Part shown: positions 52,240-60,897 of the stretch, piece after piece
Position numbering within the stretch: position 1 is the stretch's first letter
Layout of the letters: each line of letters opens with the position of its first letter
Origin: Melioribacteraceae bacterium
GTDB taxonomy: Bacteria; Bacteroidota; Ignavibacteria; Ignavibacteriales; Melioribacteraceae
NCBI GenBank assembly: GCA_021739765.1
Contig: JAIPBD010000003.1
Coordinates: 248,001 to 312,000 of the forward strand
DNA: 64,000 nucleotides
Reading direction: 5' to 3'
The notes under the pieces: model-generated
The model's input: the letters and a program-made list of their open reading frames with translations, nothing else
Database searches by the model: none
What the model was told of the DNA's origin: nothing
Program-made: the position numbers and the translations under genes

Positions 52240-53685
52240 TCATTTTACGCTTTCTGTTACAACAATAACTTCACCGGATTCATTCTCAATTTTGTCGCCG
52301 TCGATATAAGAATAAAGAATCGTAATGTTATCTCCGATCTCAGAATCCTTTACAATGCTTAATTCATCAATAGTAACGTTGTTTCCGGTTTTGCATGAAT
52401 CTGTAAGTCCTTTTACTTCACAATTTCTACCGATATTATTTTCCGCACCAAGTTCAACAGATCCCCAAACTAACGCATTCGCGGCGACAGCGGAATTTTC
52501 TCCGATTTTAATCACTCCATCGCAAGCGTCAATTTTTGCGTTTTCGTAAATAGTTACATTTTTCGCCAGTTCAACATTTCCTGTTACGGTTGCGTTTTTT
52601 AGGATTTGAACCCCATTGTTTAGTTTCACGCCGCCGCCGATATAAGCGCCTTTTCCGATTGTAATATCTAAAGGGTTTTTGGGATCATCAGCTTCAATGA
52701 TTTGATCAATAACATCGTCCGCGATAAAAAAGTCTTTTGGATCATCGATGTAGACAATTTTACTGATTTTATCATAGACCAATGATCGCGCTATTTCATT
52801 CATTTCCGTCAAAACTGCTTTATCATTAAAACCCATTAAAACGTATTGTTCTTTTGGTGAAACCGCTCCAACCGATAATCCGTTTTTGTTAAAAATATCG
52901 ATCATATCGGTAATATAGATTTCTCCCTGCGCATTATTGCTGTCAATTGTATGAAGAAATTGAGCAAGCTTTTGAGCGTCGAACGCAAAAACTCCCGAAT
53001 TAAACTCGTTGTTTTCGATCAATTCTTGTTTTGAATAACTGTAATTCTTCCCATTATATTCAACCAAATAAGGCGAGTCATCGGAAAGAGCGAGAATATC
53101 TTTGTGTTCTTTAATCTCAATTACTTTCCCGGAATCTTCGGATTTATTTCCATCGGCGTCAACTTCTTTTACACGAATTATTCTTCCGTATGCATTTTCA
53201 TTCGGATCGCCTTCATATAATCCCGTCAAGACCATCATGTCGCTATTCGCCAATTTAAAAGCCGACGAAAAATCAGAGACGGTTTCACTATCGAGAAGAC
53301 CCATATCTCCAGCAAAGATGTAAACAATTCCTTCATATTTTGCGGTATCAACGTTTTCCAATGCTACTTGAACCGCGTGTCCAGTGCCATGTTGAACTTC
53401 TTGATAAGCAAAAGATGTATCAGATTTTTTGCCGATTGTTTTCGTAACATTTTCTGCTTTAATTCCCACCACAACAATCGAATTAGATGATTTCAAACCT
53501 TTTCTACACGCGTTGTAAACTTTTTCAACGGTTGGGACTTCTAATATTTTGTGAAGCATTTTTGATGTGCTGGATTTTATGCGTTTACCGTGACCCGCGG
53601 CTAATATAATTGCTGTTTCGGAGGCATTGTAATTAAATTCTGCTGAGTATTCTTTAACAAGTTCGTGAATATTAACTTCGCTCAT
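52240..53685 (-). CDS. GlmU-like sugar-1-phosphate nucleotidyltransferase with left-handed beta-helix
   Basis: 481 residues. Nucleotidyltransferase domain ~22-290: IILAAGHGKRIKSSTSKMLH (nucleotide signature), QEVQHGTGHAVQVAL, IFAGDMGLLD. The hexapeptide beta-helix (~345-470) has repeats such as GVQILKNATVTGN, ENAKIDACDGVIKIGEN. It resembles GlmU, but the helix ends early and the His/Lys/Arg acetyltransferase residues of bifunctional GlmU are not apparent, so it is probably a uridylyltransferase only. It would make UDP-GlcNAc or a related NDP-sugar. Single gene. Confidence 0.85.
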   Translation of the reverse strand: MSEVNIHELVKEYSAEFNYNASETAIILAAGHGKRIKSSTSKMLHKILEVPTVEKVYNACRKGLKSSNSIVVVGIKAENVTKTIGKKSDTSFAYQEVQHGTGHAVQVALENVDTAKYEGIVYIFAGDMGLLDSETVSDFSSAFKLANSDMMVLTGLYEGDPNENAYGRIIRVKEVDADGNKSEDSGKVIEIKEHKDILALSDDSPYLVEYNGKNYSYSKQELIENNEFNSGVFAFDAQKLAQFLHTIDSNNAQGEIYITDMIDIFNKNGLSVGAVSPKEQYVLMGFNDKAVLTEMNEIARSLVYDKISKIVYIDDPKDFFIADDVIDQIIEADDPKNPLDITIGKGAYIGGGVKLNNGVQILKNATVTGNVELAKNVTIYENAKIDACDGVIKIGENSAVAANALVWGSVELGAENNIGRNCEVKGLTDSCKTGNNVTIDELSIVKDSEIGDNITILYSYIDGDKIENESGEVIVVTESVK

Positions 53686-53808
53686 GATTTTTCCTTTGGG
53701 ATAGATTTTTAATTATCTTTTTTCAAAAAATACTAAATAATAAATTTATTAATCTGTTTTGAATTATTATTTGGAAGTATTAAAAAGTTATTAATAATAA
53801 GGATGCTG

Positions 53809-54264
53809 ATGAAAACATCACTTTTTCTCTTTTTTATTTCAATTACTTTAATTGCCCAAGAACAAGGAACAGGAATCGGATTAATTTCAGGAGCACCGAC
53901 CGGATTTTCCCTCAAACATTGGGTTAATGAAACCGAAGCTTACGATGCGGGTATCGGATTTTCATTCGCCGCGGATGAATCGTTATCAATGCATCTCGAC
54001 TACATCTATCATCATGAAGGTTTATTGGATTTGGATATAAGGTTGCCAATATATTATGGCTTTGGTGGAAGATATAGAGTTAAGAAAAATACTGACGATA
54101 GTTTTGGGGCGAGAGGCGTTATCGGCGCGTTAGCCTATTTGAAAGATTATCCCGTAGATATATTTGTTGAAATCGCTCCGATTTTTCAAATTATGCCGAA
54201 AACTAAACTTGGTCTGGATGCAGGAATCGGTATCCGTTACTTTTTTAATTCATCAGAAAATTGA
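53809..54264 (+). CDS. Small outer-membrane-type beta protein
   Basis: About 151 residues from ATG 53809, which has AAGGA 6 nt upstream; an ATG at 53803 lacks spacing. Signal peptide (MKTSLFLFFISITLIAQ). The rest is Gly/aromatic beta strands: GIGLISGAPTGFSLKHWV, AGIGFSFAADESLSMHLDYIYH, LGLDAGIGIRYFF, ending FF followed by a short polar tail. It resembles small eight-stranded barrels of Bacteroidota with no assigned role. It is divergent from the GlmU-like gene and convergent with crtW. Confidence 0.72.
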   Translation: MKTSLFLFFISITLIAQEQGTGIGLISGAPTGFSLKHWVNETEAYDAGIGFSFAADESLSMHLDYIYHHEGLLDLDIRLPIYYGFGGRYRVKKNTDDSFGARGVIGALAYLKDYPVDIFVEIAPIFQIMPKTKLGLDAGIGIRYFFNSSEN

Positions 54265-54270
54265 AATCAA

Positions 54271-54945
54271 TCAACTTTTAGTTTTATAAAGCTGCCACCA
54301 TGGCACGTTGGGTGCATCGTGATGTTCAAAATGATATCCGAAAAAGTAGCATGAAATCATTGCCCAGATGTGATTTTTGCGTTGTGTTCGAGCATTGTGG
54401 GGTACCATGTTCTCATCATGCGGTTTGCGATGAGGTAAATATGTTCCGAAAAAGAATAGCTGAACACTTCCAAGAAAAGCCGGGATGACCCACATCAGCC
54501 AAATGTTGATTTCCGGGAACCAAAATTTTAACAGATTAAAAACTACAGCCATAAATATCAACTGTGTGATTGTCGTATAACGAAACATAAACACAGCCCA
54601 CCAAACTAAAGGATTTTGTGACTTTACATAAAAGTCGGGATCTTTATCCGTTCCGGGATAACGATGATGATCGAAATGGTTTTTAATTAATCTTTTATAA
54701 GACATTCCGGCAAATAATAGAGATGAAACCGTTCCAATAATTTGATTAGCAAATTTGTTTTTCGGAACAACAATTCCGTGCATGGCATCATGAGCGGTAA
54801 TAAACAAACCCGTATACAAATATCCCTGAAGCATAATGTGAAAATACATCCAAGGATTTGAAAGGGAAATTGTAACTAAACTGAGAGCGTAATAGAGATG
54901 TGTTCCCCAAATTCCCACAACCAAAAACGCAATTAACAGACCCAT
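54271..54945 (-). CDS. crtW: Beta-carotene 4-ketolase, CrtW type
   Basis: 224 residues with about four membrane helices and the diiron histidine set of CrtW: AHDAMHG (H52, H56), KNHFDHHRYPGTDKDPD (H90, H93, H94), YLPHR (H172) and YHFEHHDAPNVPWWQLY (H205, H208, H209). These residues and the C-terminal block are diagnostic. It introduces a 4-keto group on a beta-ionone ring. Starts directly at the CruF stop and is the last gene of the carotenoid operon. Confidence 0.93.
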   Translation of the reverse strand: MGLLIAFLVVGIWGTHLYYALSLVTISLSNPWMYFHIMLQGYLYTGLFITAHDAMHGIVVPKNKFANQIIGTVSSLLFAGMSYKRLIKNHFDHHRYPGTDKDPDFYVKSQNPLVWWAVFMFRYTTITQLIFMAVVFNLLKFWFPEINIWLMWVIPAFLGSVQLFFFGTYLPHRKPHDENMVPHNARTQRKNHIWAMISCYFFGYHFEHHDAPNVPWWQLYKTKS

Positions 54946-55590
54946 TTATTTTAATCCTAAGTTTAATGTCAAAAAGAAAACACATTGAATAATATAATAT
55001 TGTTTAGACAAACTAGAAAACGTTTGGATTTCTGAATAAATAAAACTCGCCGAACCGATTAACGAGATTATAAACCACGCGGCGTAATTTTGCATCGGGA
55101 CAGGTCCGAACCAATCCCAATACTTTAGATTTATGGCAACGGGTTCGAGTAGAAAGTCAAAGAATACGGCCAGAAATGCTGAAATAAAAATCGCTAAAAT
55201 TTTATTTGAGGTAATCTTCTGAGCGATAAGTATTGCACCTAAAATTACGATAACCCAGTTAAATCCAATGATCAGCGGGGTTCCGAAAATCATTGGTCCG
55301 AGTACCACACCGTATTCGTATTTACCAAAAACCAGTCCTGTATTCACTCCGATAATCTCAATCAGCAAAGTGAATAAATAAACAACTCCAAACCATTTCA
55401 AAAATTTTAAGTTTTTTTTGTAAAAATCTTCGAAAAGAACCAAGCCACCCATCAGCAAAAGTGTAAAAGGAGTTAAAGAAATCATCAAATCATAAAGCGG
55501 AGTTGTTAAATGCCCGACTATCCCGACAGTATAAATCACTATCAAAACAAAAAGCCGCCAATGTTGTTTTATATCAATCTTCCTTTCCAT
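54946..55590 (-). CDS. cruF: Carotenoid 1,2-hydratase, CruF type
   Basis: A 214-residue protein with about six membrane helices. CruF family block: LLIEIIGVNTGLVFGKYEYG, followed by MIFGTPLIIGFNWVIV and a late DFLLEPVAINLKYW. CruF adds water to the open (psi) end of gamma-carotene-type carotenoids to give a 1'-hydroxyl that can be glycosylated. It overlaps the glycosyltransferase gene by 22 bp and is followed without a gap by crtW. Confidence 0.88.
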   Translation of the reverse strand: MERKIDIKQHWRLFVLIVIYTVGIVGHLTTPLYDLMISLTPFTLLLMGGLVLFEDFYKKNLKFLKWFGVVYLFTLLIEIIGVNTGLVFGKYEYGVVLGPMIFGTPLIIGFNWVIVILGAILIAQKITSNKILAIFISAFLAVFFDFLLEPVAINLKYWDWFGPVPMQNYAAWFIISLIGSASFIYSEIQTFSSLSKQYYIIQCVFFLTLNLGLK

Positions 55591-56669
55591 TCAACCTTTT
55601 TGCGTTTTGTATCAATCATACTTTTTATTCCGACAAAAAGCATAATTAAAAATTGAAACGGATGAAGAGCGGTATTGAAAAAAATATTTTGTTTGCTCAA
55701 GTGTGAAATAATCATCCGCGCGCTTACAACTATAAGAACAGGATAAATGAAAAGAGAGTTTATAAAAACCAAAATAAAAGGATGATAATTTGCGGAAAAA
55801 GCGAAAATCACAAAAACAGAAAAAGCCAGATATGAAATGTTAAAACCCGGGAAAAAGTTTTTTGAGAATCCGTTAATTGATTCACGAAAACCCGAATACA
55901 TTTTACAATAAATGGAATTCCAGCCCAGGAGAGTCATCATTTTTTCGCCGGAATTTTTAACGGCTCGGGCAAACTCCATATCTTCAACAACTTTGTCTTT
56001 TACTTTTTCGTGTCCGCCAAGTTTTTTATAAACAGATTTTTTGAACAGAAGAAACTGCCCATTTGCAGCAACAAATGATTTGTTATTCGAAGCAAAAACT
56101 TGTTTCAAAGGGAGGAAACTTAGAAGCAACCAATTCATTAAAGGAACAACGAGATATTCACCAAACGTATTCATCCACTGTGTTGGAAAAACGGAAAGCA
56201 TCGAAAGATTGTTTTTTTGCATTGCCGAAATAGTTTGCGAAATCGCGTGTTCTTTTAGAGTTACATCGGCATCCACAAATAATAAAAATTTTCCGTTTGC
56301 TTCGTTGCCCAGTTGATGGCAAGCCCAATTTTTACCAATCCATCCTTCCGGTTTTGCTTCGCCGTTTATAAATCGAAAACGTGTTTCGTCTGATTTGAAT
56401 TCGGATAAAATCGCCTCTGTTTCGTCGGTTGATTCATCATTCAATACGATGATTTCCAAATTTTTATATGATTGATTTTTGATCGAAATCAGACAATTCT
56501 TGATATTCGCGGCTTCGTTTCTTGCGGGAATCAGAACTGACACCAACTCATCATCATCAATTTCCACATGCTTATTTTGAACCAGTGGAGCTGTGAATAA
56601 ATTATAAACCAAAACCATAAAACAAACCGAATTGAAAACCAATGCGATATAAAAAACGGCATCAATCAT
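55569..56669 (-). CDS. GT2 glycosyltransferase of carotenoid pathway (CruC/CrtQ-like)
   Basis: About 366 residues from ATG 56669, which overlaps the upstream acyltransferase stop by 8 bp. GT-A motifs: VLIPARNEAANIKNCL, IIVLNDESTDET, FVDADVTL (D-x-D), VEDMEFARAVKNSG (E-D acceptor/base). C-terminal membrane helices follow. It resembles carotenoid glycosyltransferases CruC/CrtQ. With CruF in the cluster it most probably glycosylates the 1'-hydroxyl group. Confidence 0.85.
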   Translation of the reverse strand: MIDAVFYIALVFNSVCFMVLVYNLFTAPLVQNKHVEIDDDELVSVLIPARNEAANIKNCLISIKNQSYKNLEIIVLNDESTDETEAILSEFKSDETRFRFINGEAKPEGWIGKNWACHQLGNEANGKFLLFVDADVTLKEHAISQTISAMQKNNLSMLSVFPTQWMNTFGEYLVVPLMNWLLLSFLPLKQVFASNNKSFVAANGQFLLFKKSVYKKLGGHEKVKDKVVEDMEFARAVKNSGEKMMTLLGWNSIYCKMYSGFRESINGFSKNFFPGFNISYLAFSVFVIFAFSANYHPFILVFINSLFIYPVLIVVSARMIISHLSKQNIFFNTALHPFQFLIMLFVGIKSMIDTKRKKVEWKGRLI

Positions 56670-57336
56670 ATTGAAATAAATCCCTCCCGAATTTTTTATT
56701 AAAAGCGTCTTGTGCCAAATTATCCAATGTATCATAAAATTTGGTTTCGAAAACAGTCCAATCGTCTTTCAATTCGGAAGAGCTAATTTTTGAACCGAAC
56801 CGACAAATTAAAGCCGGATTTTTCTCCTCAAAATGTTGAATCCGAAATACAACCGGTAAAACAGTAAATTCAAATTCTGCCATCCTTGAGATTAATTGGA
56901 TTCCCCGTTTAATCGCCAAAGGTCTTTTTTCATAAGCCTCGATTTCGCCTTGAGTATAAATAACCGAAAAATTTCTTGGATCGTTTATTGTCTCCAATGT
57001 ATAATCAAAACTTTCTTTAATTTTTTTGGTGTTCGATGGATCAATAGAATAAGCACCAACCTTATTAAAAAAATGATACCGTTTTAATTGATCTTCCAGC
57101 ATCATCACATGAATATTTCGGTGCAATAATGATTTATTAATAAAATCTACAAAAAATCCGTCCCACCAACTTATGTGATTTGGTGTAATAATTAATTTTT
57201 CGGAATTAGAAATATTTGGTAAGTCGTTGGTGATCCAAAAGTTGGAGAAGTTTTTTTTAAGAAGACGATGTATATATTTATCGAATAAAAAGTGCGCCCA
57301 TTTTTTGTGTTCGGTTTTAATCACCGGCGATCTCAT
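56662..57336 (-). CDS. Lysophospholipid-type acyltransferase of the carotenoid cluster
   Basis: 224 residues of the PlsC/glycerol-3-phosphate acyltransferase family. Catalytic motif NHISWWDG (H-x4-D), acceptor motif region VIYTQGEIEAYEKRP in place of F-P-E-G-x-x, and IKRGIQLI. In carotenoid clusters such enzymes (CruD-like) acylate the sugar of carotenoid glycosides. Overlaps the crtD-like gene by 20 bp and the glycosyltransferase by 8 bp, so translational coupling is probable. Confidence 0.85.
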   Translation of the reverse strand: MRSPVIKTEHKKWAHFLFDKYIHRLLKKNFSNFWITNDLPNISNSEKLIITPNHISWWDGFFVDFINKSLLHRNIHVMMLEDQLKRYHFFNKVGAYSIDPSNTKKIKESFDYTLETINDPRNFSVIYTQGEIEAYEKRPLAIKRGIQLISRMAEFEFTVLPVVFRIQHFEEKNPALICRFGSKISSSELKDDWTVFETKFYDTLDNLAQDAFNKKFGRDLFQYD

Positions 57337-58813
57337 ATTTTTTGATCAATTCGGATGTAATTTTCGCCGAGAGTAAAACAAGAGGAATTCCACCTCCCGG
57401 ATGAGCGCTTCCGCCTACAAAATAAAGTCCTTTATACTTTTTAGATTTATTTGACTGCCGTAAAAACGCAGCGGATTTTGAATTCGATGAAATCCCATAA
57501 ATGCTTCCATAACTGCTGGAAGTATCTGTTTGGATTTTATCGGGAGTAAGTACTTCTTCAAAAACTATTTGCTTGCGTAAATTTATCCCGAACATGTTAT
57601 TAATCTTGTCTATCACTCTTTCCTTCGCAATCTCTTTTTCAACTTCCCAATTCTGATCTGTATGGTAAGGTGTATTGATCATCACAAACCAATTTTCGAA
57701 TCCTTCCGGAGCGTCGTTCTTATTTAATTTTGAAGAAACATAAATATACGTTGTAGGATCAAGCGGGATCTTTTTCTGGTCGAATAATTGATCAAATTCG
57801 GATCTGTAGTTTTTTGAAAATAAAATGTTGTGCACGGCCAACTCAGGGTAATTACCTTTTACTCCCCAATAATAAACTAAGCCGGAAGAAGACGGCTCCA
57901 AATTTTTATACTTTTTCGATTCGGCAGAAAGTTCATCGTTGAGCAAATATTTGTAGGTATTGAGCACATCCGAGTTTGAAATTACGATGTCAAATTTTTT
58001 GACATGATCAGCTCTTAGTCCGCGAAACTTTACTCCTTTTACCCGATTGTTATCCACTTCGATGCCTAAAACTTTTGTGCCGAAATGCATAAATACACCA
58101 AGATTGTCGGCAATTTTTTGAAGCGATTTTGTTATTTGATTGATGCCACCCTTTGGTAAGAATCCACCCAGGTTATATTCAACATGTGGAATTACGTTAA
58201 GGGTTGCCGGGGCTTTGTATGGGTTTGAACCATTATAAGTCGCATACCGATCAAACAACTGCAGGGTTTTAGGATCTTTAAAAAATCGTTTGAGCGAGGA
58301 GTGCATATTTCTGAGCGGATCAATGGAGCCAAGTTTTAGAAATGTTTTTACCGCTTTAGCGTTTGTGTAAGTATCTAATTCCGCCAAACTTGAAAAAAGA
58401 AAAATGTCTTTTGTCAGTTCGTAGATGTTTTCGGAATATTTTAAAAACTTCCTTATAGACGCGGCGGAATCAATCGTTTTGTTTTCAATTTCGCGACAAA
58501 ATTTATCAGCATCCGAATAAGCAATTATTTCGGATTTATCAGAATAAAAATATTTACAAATAATTTCTAAAGGTTCGAACTGAAAATGATCGGCTCGTTT
58601 TTCACCGGCGAACTCAATCAGGTCATCCAACACGAAGGGCATAGTTAAAAGTGAAGGGCCGGTATCGAACCGAAAACCATCTTTTACAATTTCGCCCGCT
58701 TTACCGCCGGCAAAATTATTTTGCTCAAAAAGATCTACTTCAACACCCATTTTGGCTAATCGAATAGCCGCTGCAAGACCGCCAAGTCCTGCTCCAATAA
58801 CCGCTGCATTCAT
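57317..58813 (-). CDS. crtD: CrtD-like carotenoid 3,4-desaturase (CrtI family)
   Basis: 498 residues. FAD-binding AVIGAGLGGLAAAIRL (4-19) and FEQNNFAGGKAGEI, substrate loop FDTGPSLLTMP, C-terminal YFVGGSAHPGGGIPLVLL typical of CrtI/CrtD. Because a separate, better CrtI lies in the same operon, this copy is assigned as CrtD, which adds a 3,4 double bond next to a 1-hydroxyl. It is located between the cyclase and the acyltransferase. Confidence 0.85.
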   Translation of the reverse strand: MNAAVIGAGLGGLAAAIRLAKMGVEVDLFEQNNFAGGKAGEIVKDGFRFDTGPSLLTMPFVLDDLIEFAGEKRADHFQFEPLEIICKYFYSDKSEIIAYSDADKFCREIENKTIDSAASIRKFLKYSENIYELTKDIFLFSSLAELDTYTNAKAVKTFLKLGSIDPLRNMHSSLKRFFKDPKTLQLFDRYATYNGSNPYKAPATLNVIPHVEYNLGGFLPKGGINQITKSLQKIADNLGVFMHFGTKVLGIEVDNNRVKGVKFRGLRADHVKKFDIVISNSDVLNTYKYLLNDELSAESKKYKNLEPSSSGLVYYWGVKGNYPELAVHNILFSKNYRSEFDQLFDQKKIPLDPTTYIYVSSKLNKNDAPEGFENWFVMINTPYHTDQNWEVEKEIAKERVIDKINNMFGINLRKQIVFEEVLTPDKIQTDTSSSYGSIYGISSNSKSAAFLRQSNKSKKYKGLYFVGGSAHPGGGIPLVLLSAKITSELIKKYEIAGD

Positions 58814-58816
58814 AAA

Positions 58817-59482
58817 TTAAATTTTACGGAATTTTGTATAGAAAAGTAAATAAAATGCGGTCAATGAGAAATGATAGAAAAAATCTTCGAGGGGTATAGT
58901 AAGAAACCTTATTCCCCAAATTGCTTCAGGGGAATACTTCACAATCGGAACTGAAGTTAAAATATAGTTGACAACTAAAAATGGCAGAAAACTCAAGACA
59001 ACGAATAACCAGAAATTTCTCGATTTTAACAGGTCATTATTGAGGAAAAAGAGCACCAACAAACAAAGAGCACACGCCAATAATACAGTAAATGTATAAT
59101 CTTGAGCATGAAATAAAAAAGCCGTAACAAGAAATGTTAAAACTAGAATTATCAATAAACTTGATCGGAAACTGATTCTTTTATCGGTGATGTAATATGA
59201 CAATGTTTCATAAAGAAACGTAAACGCGTATGGAACAGTTATAAAGAACAAGACTTCTTCTAAGGGCAGATTAAAGATTTTTAATCCCAAAAGATAATCA
59301 GAGTTGAATCCCCAATCGGTTCGCGCGGTTGCAAAAATATCCCACCAGATATAACCGGTGCTGACAATAAGAATTGAACCGATTAACGCGGGTAATCTTT
59401 TATAAAATTTAAGTTTGTTTTCAAATGAAAGGATTAACGGGAAAAGTATAGTTGCAATATTAATAATTAAGTAGATTTTCAT
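58817..59482 (-). CDS. crtYcd: Lycopene cyclase, CrtYc-CrtYd fusion type
   Basis: 221 residues, six to seven membrane helices and two homologous halves: WWDIFATARTDWGFNSDYLLG with LPLEEVLFFITVPY in the first, and WGIRFLTIPLEDFFYHFSL in the second. This is the heterodimer-type (CrtYcd) cyclase as a single chain, as in Bacteroidota and actinobacteria. It forms beta-ionone rings at lycopene ends. It overlaps the preceding gene by 4 bp. Confidence 0.92.
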   Translation of the reverse strand: MKIYLIINIATILFPLILSFENKLKFYKRLPALIGSILIVSTGYIWWDIFATARTDWGFNSDYLLGLKIFNLPLEEVLFFITVPYAFTFLYETLSYYITDKRISFRSSLLIILVLTFLVTAFLFHAQDYTFTVLLACALCLLVLFFLNNDLLKSRNFWLFVVLSFLPFLVVNYILTSVPIVKYSPEAIWGIRFLTIPLEDFFYHFSLTAFYLLFYTKFRKI

Positions 59483-60045
59483 TTTTGAACGAATTGAAAC
59501 TCTCTTTTCAAATTAGCTATTTCGATTTCTTCGAGTCGATCCGATTCTATCATAAAGTCAACAACTCCGCGCACCGTTTTTTCATCTAATCCTGAAGTCT
59601 TACCATTATTGAGCAATCGTAAAATCATTTCCAAATCAGACTCCAACTCTTTGCTGTAGCCAAGAAATGATGGAACATAATGAAGAATAGAAAATCTAAG
59701 AAAACGAATTTCCAGATTCTCCGGCGCTTTTTGAATGACTGTTTCAAGGGCGACCATACTTGTATCCAGATAGTTCATCTTGGTAAGCGGCCAAAAAGCG
59801 TGCTTTGCTTTTACGGAAATTATTGCCGCATTATAGGCGGCGAGCACCGGACTTTCAGCCAACAGGTCGTTTGAAAAGTTGTTGTTGATAAAGGTTTCGA
59901 AAACTTCCACGTAATCTTCCTCCTCAACCGATGAATAATAAAGATGACGAATTTCGTCAAGCATCGGAGCGGGAACTTCTGAAGATCCGGCGTGAGAATT
60001 AGTGAACAAAAAAACGAATAATATGAGAGTATTTAAATAACGCAT
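59479..60045 (-). CDS. Exported protein of unknown function within the carotenoid operon
   Basis: 188 residues with a signal peptide (RYLNTLILFVFLFTNSHA). The remainder is helical, with repeat-like phrases (SPVLAAYNAAIISVKAKHAF, MVALETVIQKAPENLEIRFLRFSIL, LESDLEMILRLLNNGK) reminiscent of TPR or Sel1-type solenoids. No enzyme motif seen. Its exact fit between crtB (0-bp gap) and the cyclase (4-bp overlap) argues for a role in the pathway, e.g. handling pigment in the periplasm. Confidence 0.75.
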   Translation of the reverse strand: MRYLNTLILFVFLFTNSHAGSSEVPAPMLDEIRHLYYSSVEEEDYVEVFETFINNNFSNDLLAESPVLAAYNAAIISVKAKHAFWPLTKMNYLDTSMVALETVIQKAPENLEIRFLRFSILHYVPSFLGYSKELESDLEMILRLLNNGKTSGLDEKTVRGVVDFMIESDRLEEIEIANLKREFQFVQK

Positions 60046-60897
60046 TTAGGTAACTTTAAGAACTTTTACTTCAACAATTGATTTTAGTAATAAAAGGAAT
60101 TTAATTCTATTTGGAACACGCACTCTTTTTGCGAGTAGTTGGTCAACGCTCAGTTTTTTAATTTTGTTGAACAAAACCCTATAGTACATATAAGCTGAAT
60201 AAACTCCGAGTTTGACACCTATCGGTAATTGTTTAATGCCGACTAAAGCATCATCAAATTCCTTTTCAACTTCAAGCTCTAATTGCTTTTTATTTGAGTC
60301 GGAAATTTTTACTTCTTCGTGTACACCGGGGAGATAAATTCTTCCTCTCTCTTCGAGATCGCTTTGAATATCCCGAAGAAAATTCACCTTTTGAAATGCG
60401 GCACCAAGTTGTCGCGCGGGTTCTTTTAAGGTTTGATATTCTGCCTCATTTCCTCGGGTAAAAACTCTTAAACACATTAATCCAACCACCTCTGCGGAAC
60501 CATATATATAATTATCATAATCGTCTCGTTCGTAAGAAACTTCAGACAAATCCATTTCCATGCTATTCAGAAATGATTCAATCAGTTCCTTTTCAATCTT
60601 GTATTTTCGCGCAACTTCCTGGAATGAATGTAAAACCGGATTAGTTGAGATTCCCAGCTCAATAGCTTCGTGAGTATCTTCCCGAAACTTTTTCAGCAAG
60701 TGTTTTTTATCTGTGTTGTGAAAAGTATCCACAATTTCATCCGCGATTCTCACAAACCCGTAAATCCCATAAATCGGATCGCGAAATTCGGAAGAGAACG
60801 CTTTAATGCCCAGACTAAAGGATGTACTATATGCATTAGTAAGTTTTTTGCTGATACCGTAGCTGACCTTGTTATACTGCTCTAAAATCATTCTCAA
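60046..60897 (-). CDS. crtB: Phytoene synthase
   Basis: 283 residues. Prenyl-transferase signature one DEIVD (D53, D57) in RIADEIVDTFH and signature two LRDIQSDLEERGRIYLP (D176, D180), with ARQLGAAFQKVNFLRD. Condenses two geranylgeranyl-PP to phytoene, the first committed step. Start at ATG 60897 or two codons later; either overlaps the crtI stop by about 20-26 bp. Confidence 0.95.
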   Translation of the reverse strand: MRMILEQYNKVSYGISKKLTNAYSTSFSLGIKAFSSEFRDPIYGIYGFVRIADEIVDTFHNTDKKHLLKKFREDTHEAIELGISTNPVLHSFQEVARKYKIEKELIESFLNSMEMDLSEVSYERDDYDNYIYGSAEVVGLMCLRVFTRGNEAEYQTLKEPARQLGAAFQKVNFLRDIQSDLEERGRIYLPGVHEEVKISDSNKKQLELEVEKEFDDALVGIKQLPIGVKLGVYSAYMYYRVLFNKIKKLSVDQLLAKRVRVPNRIKFLLLLKSIVEVKVLKVT

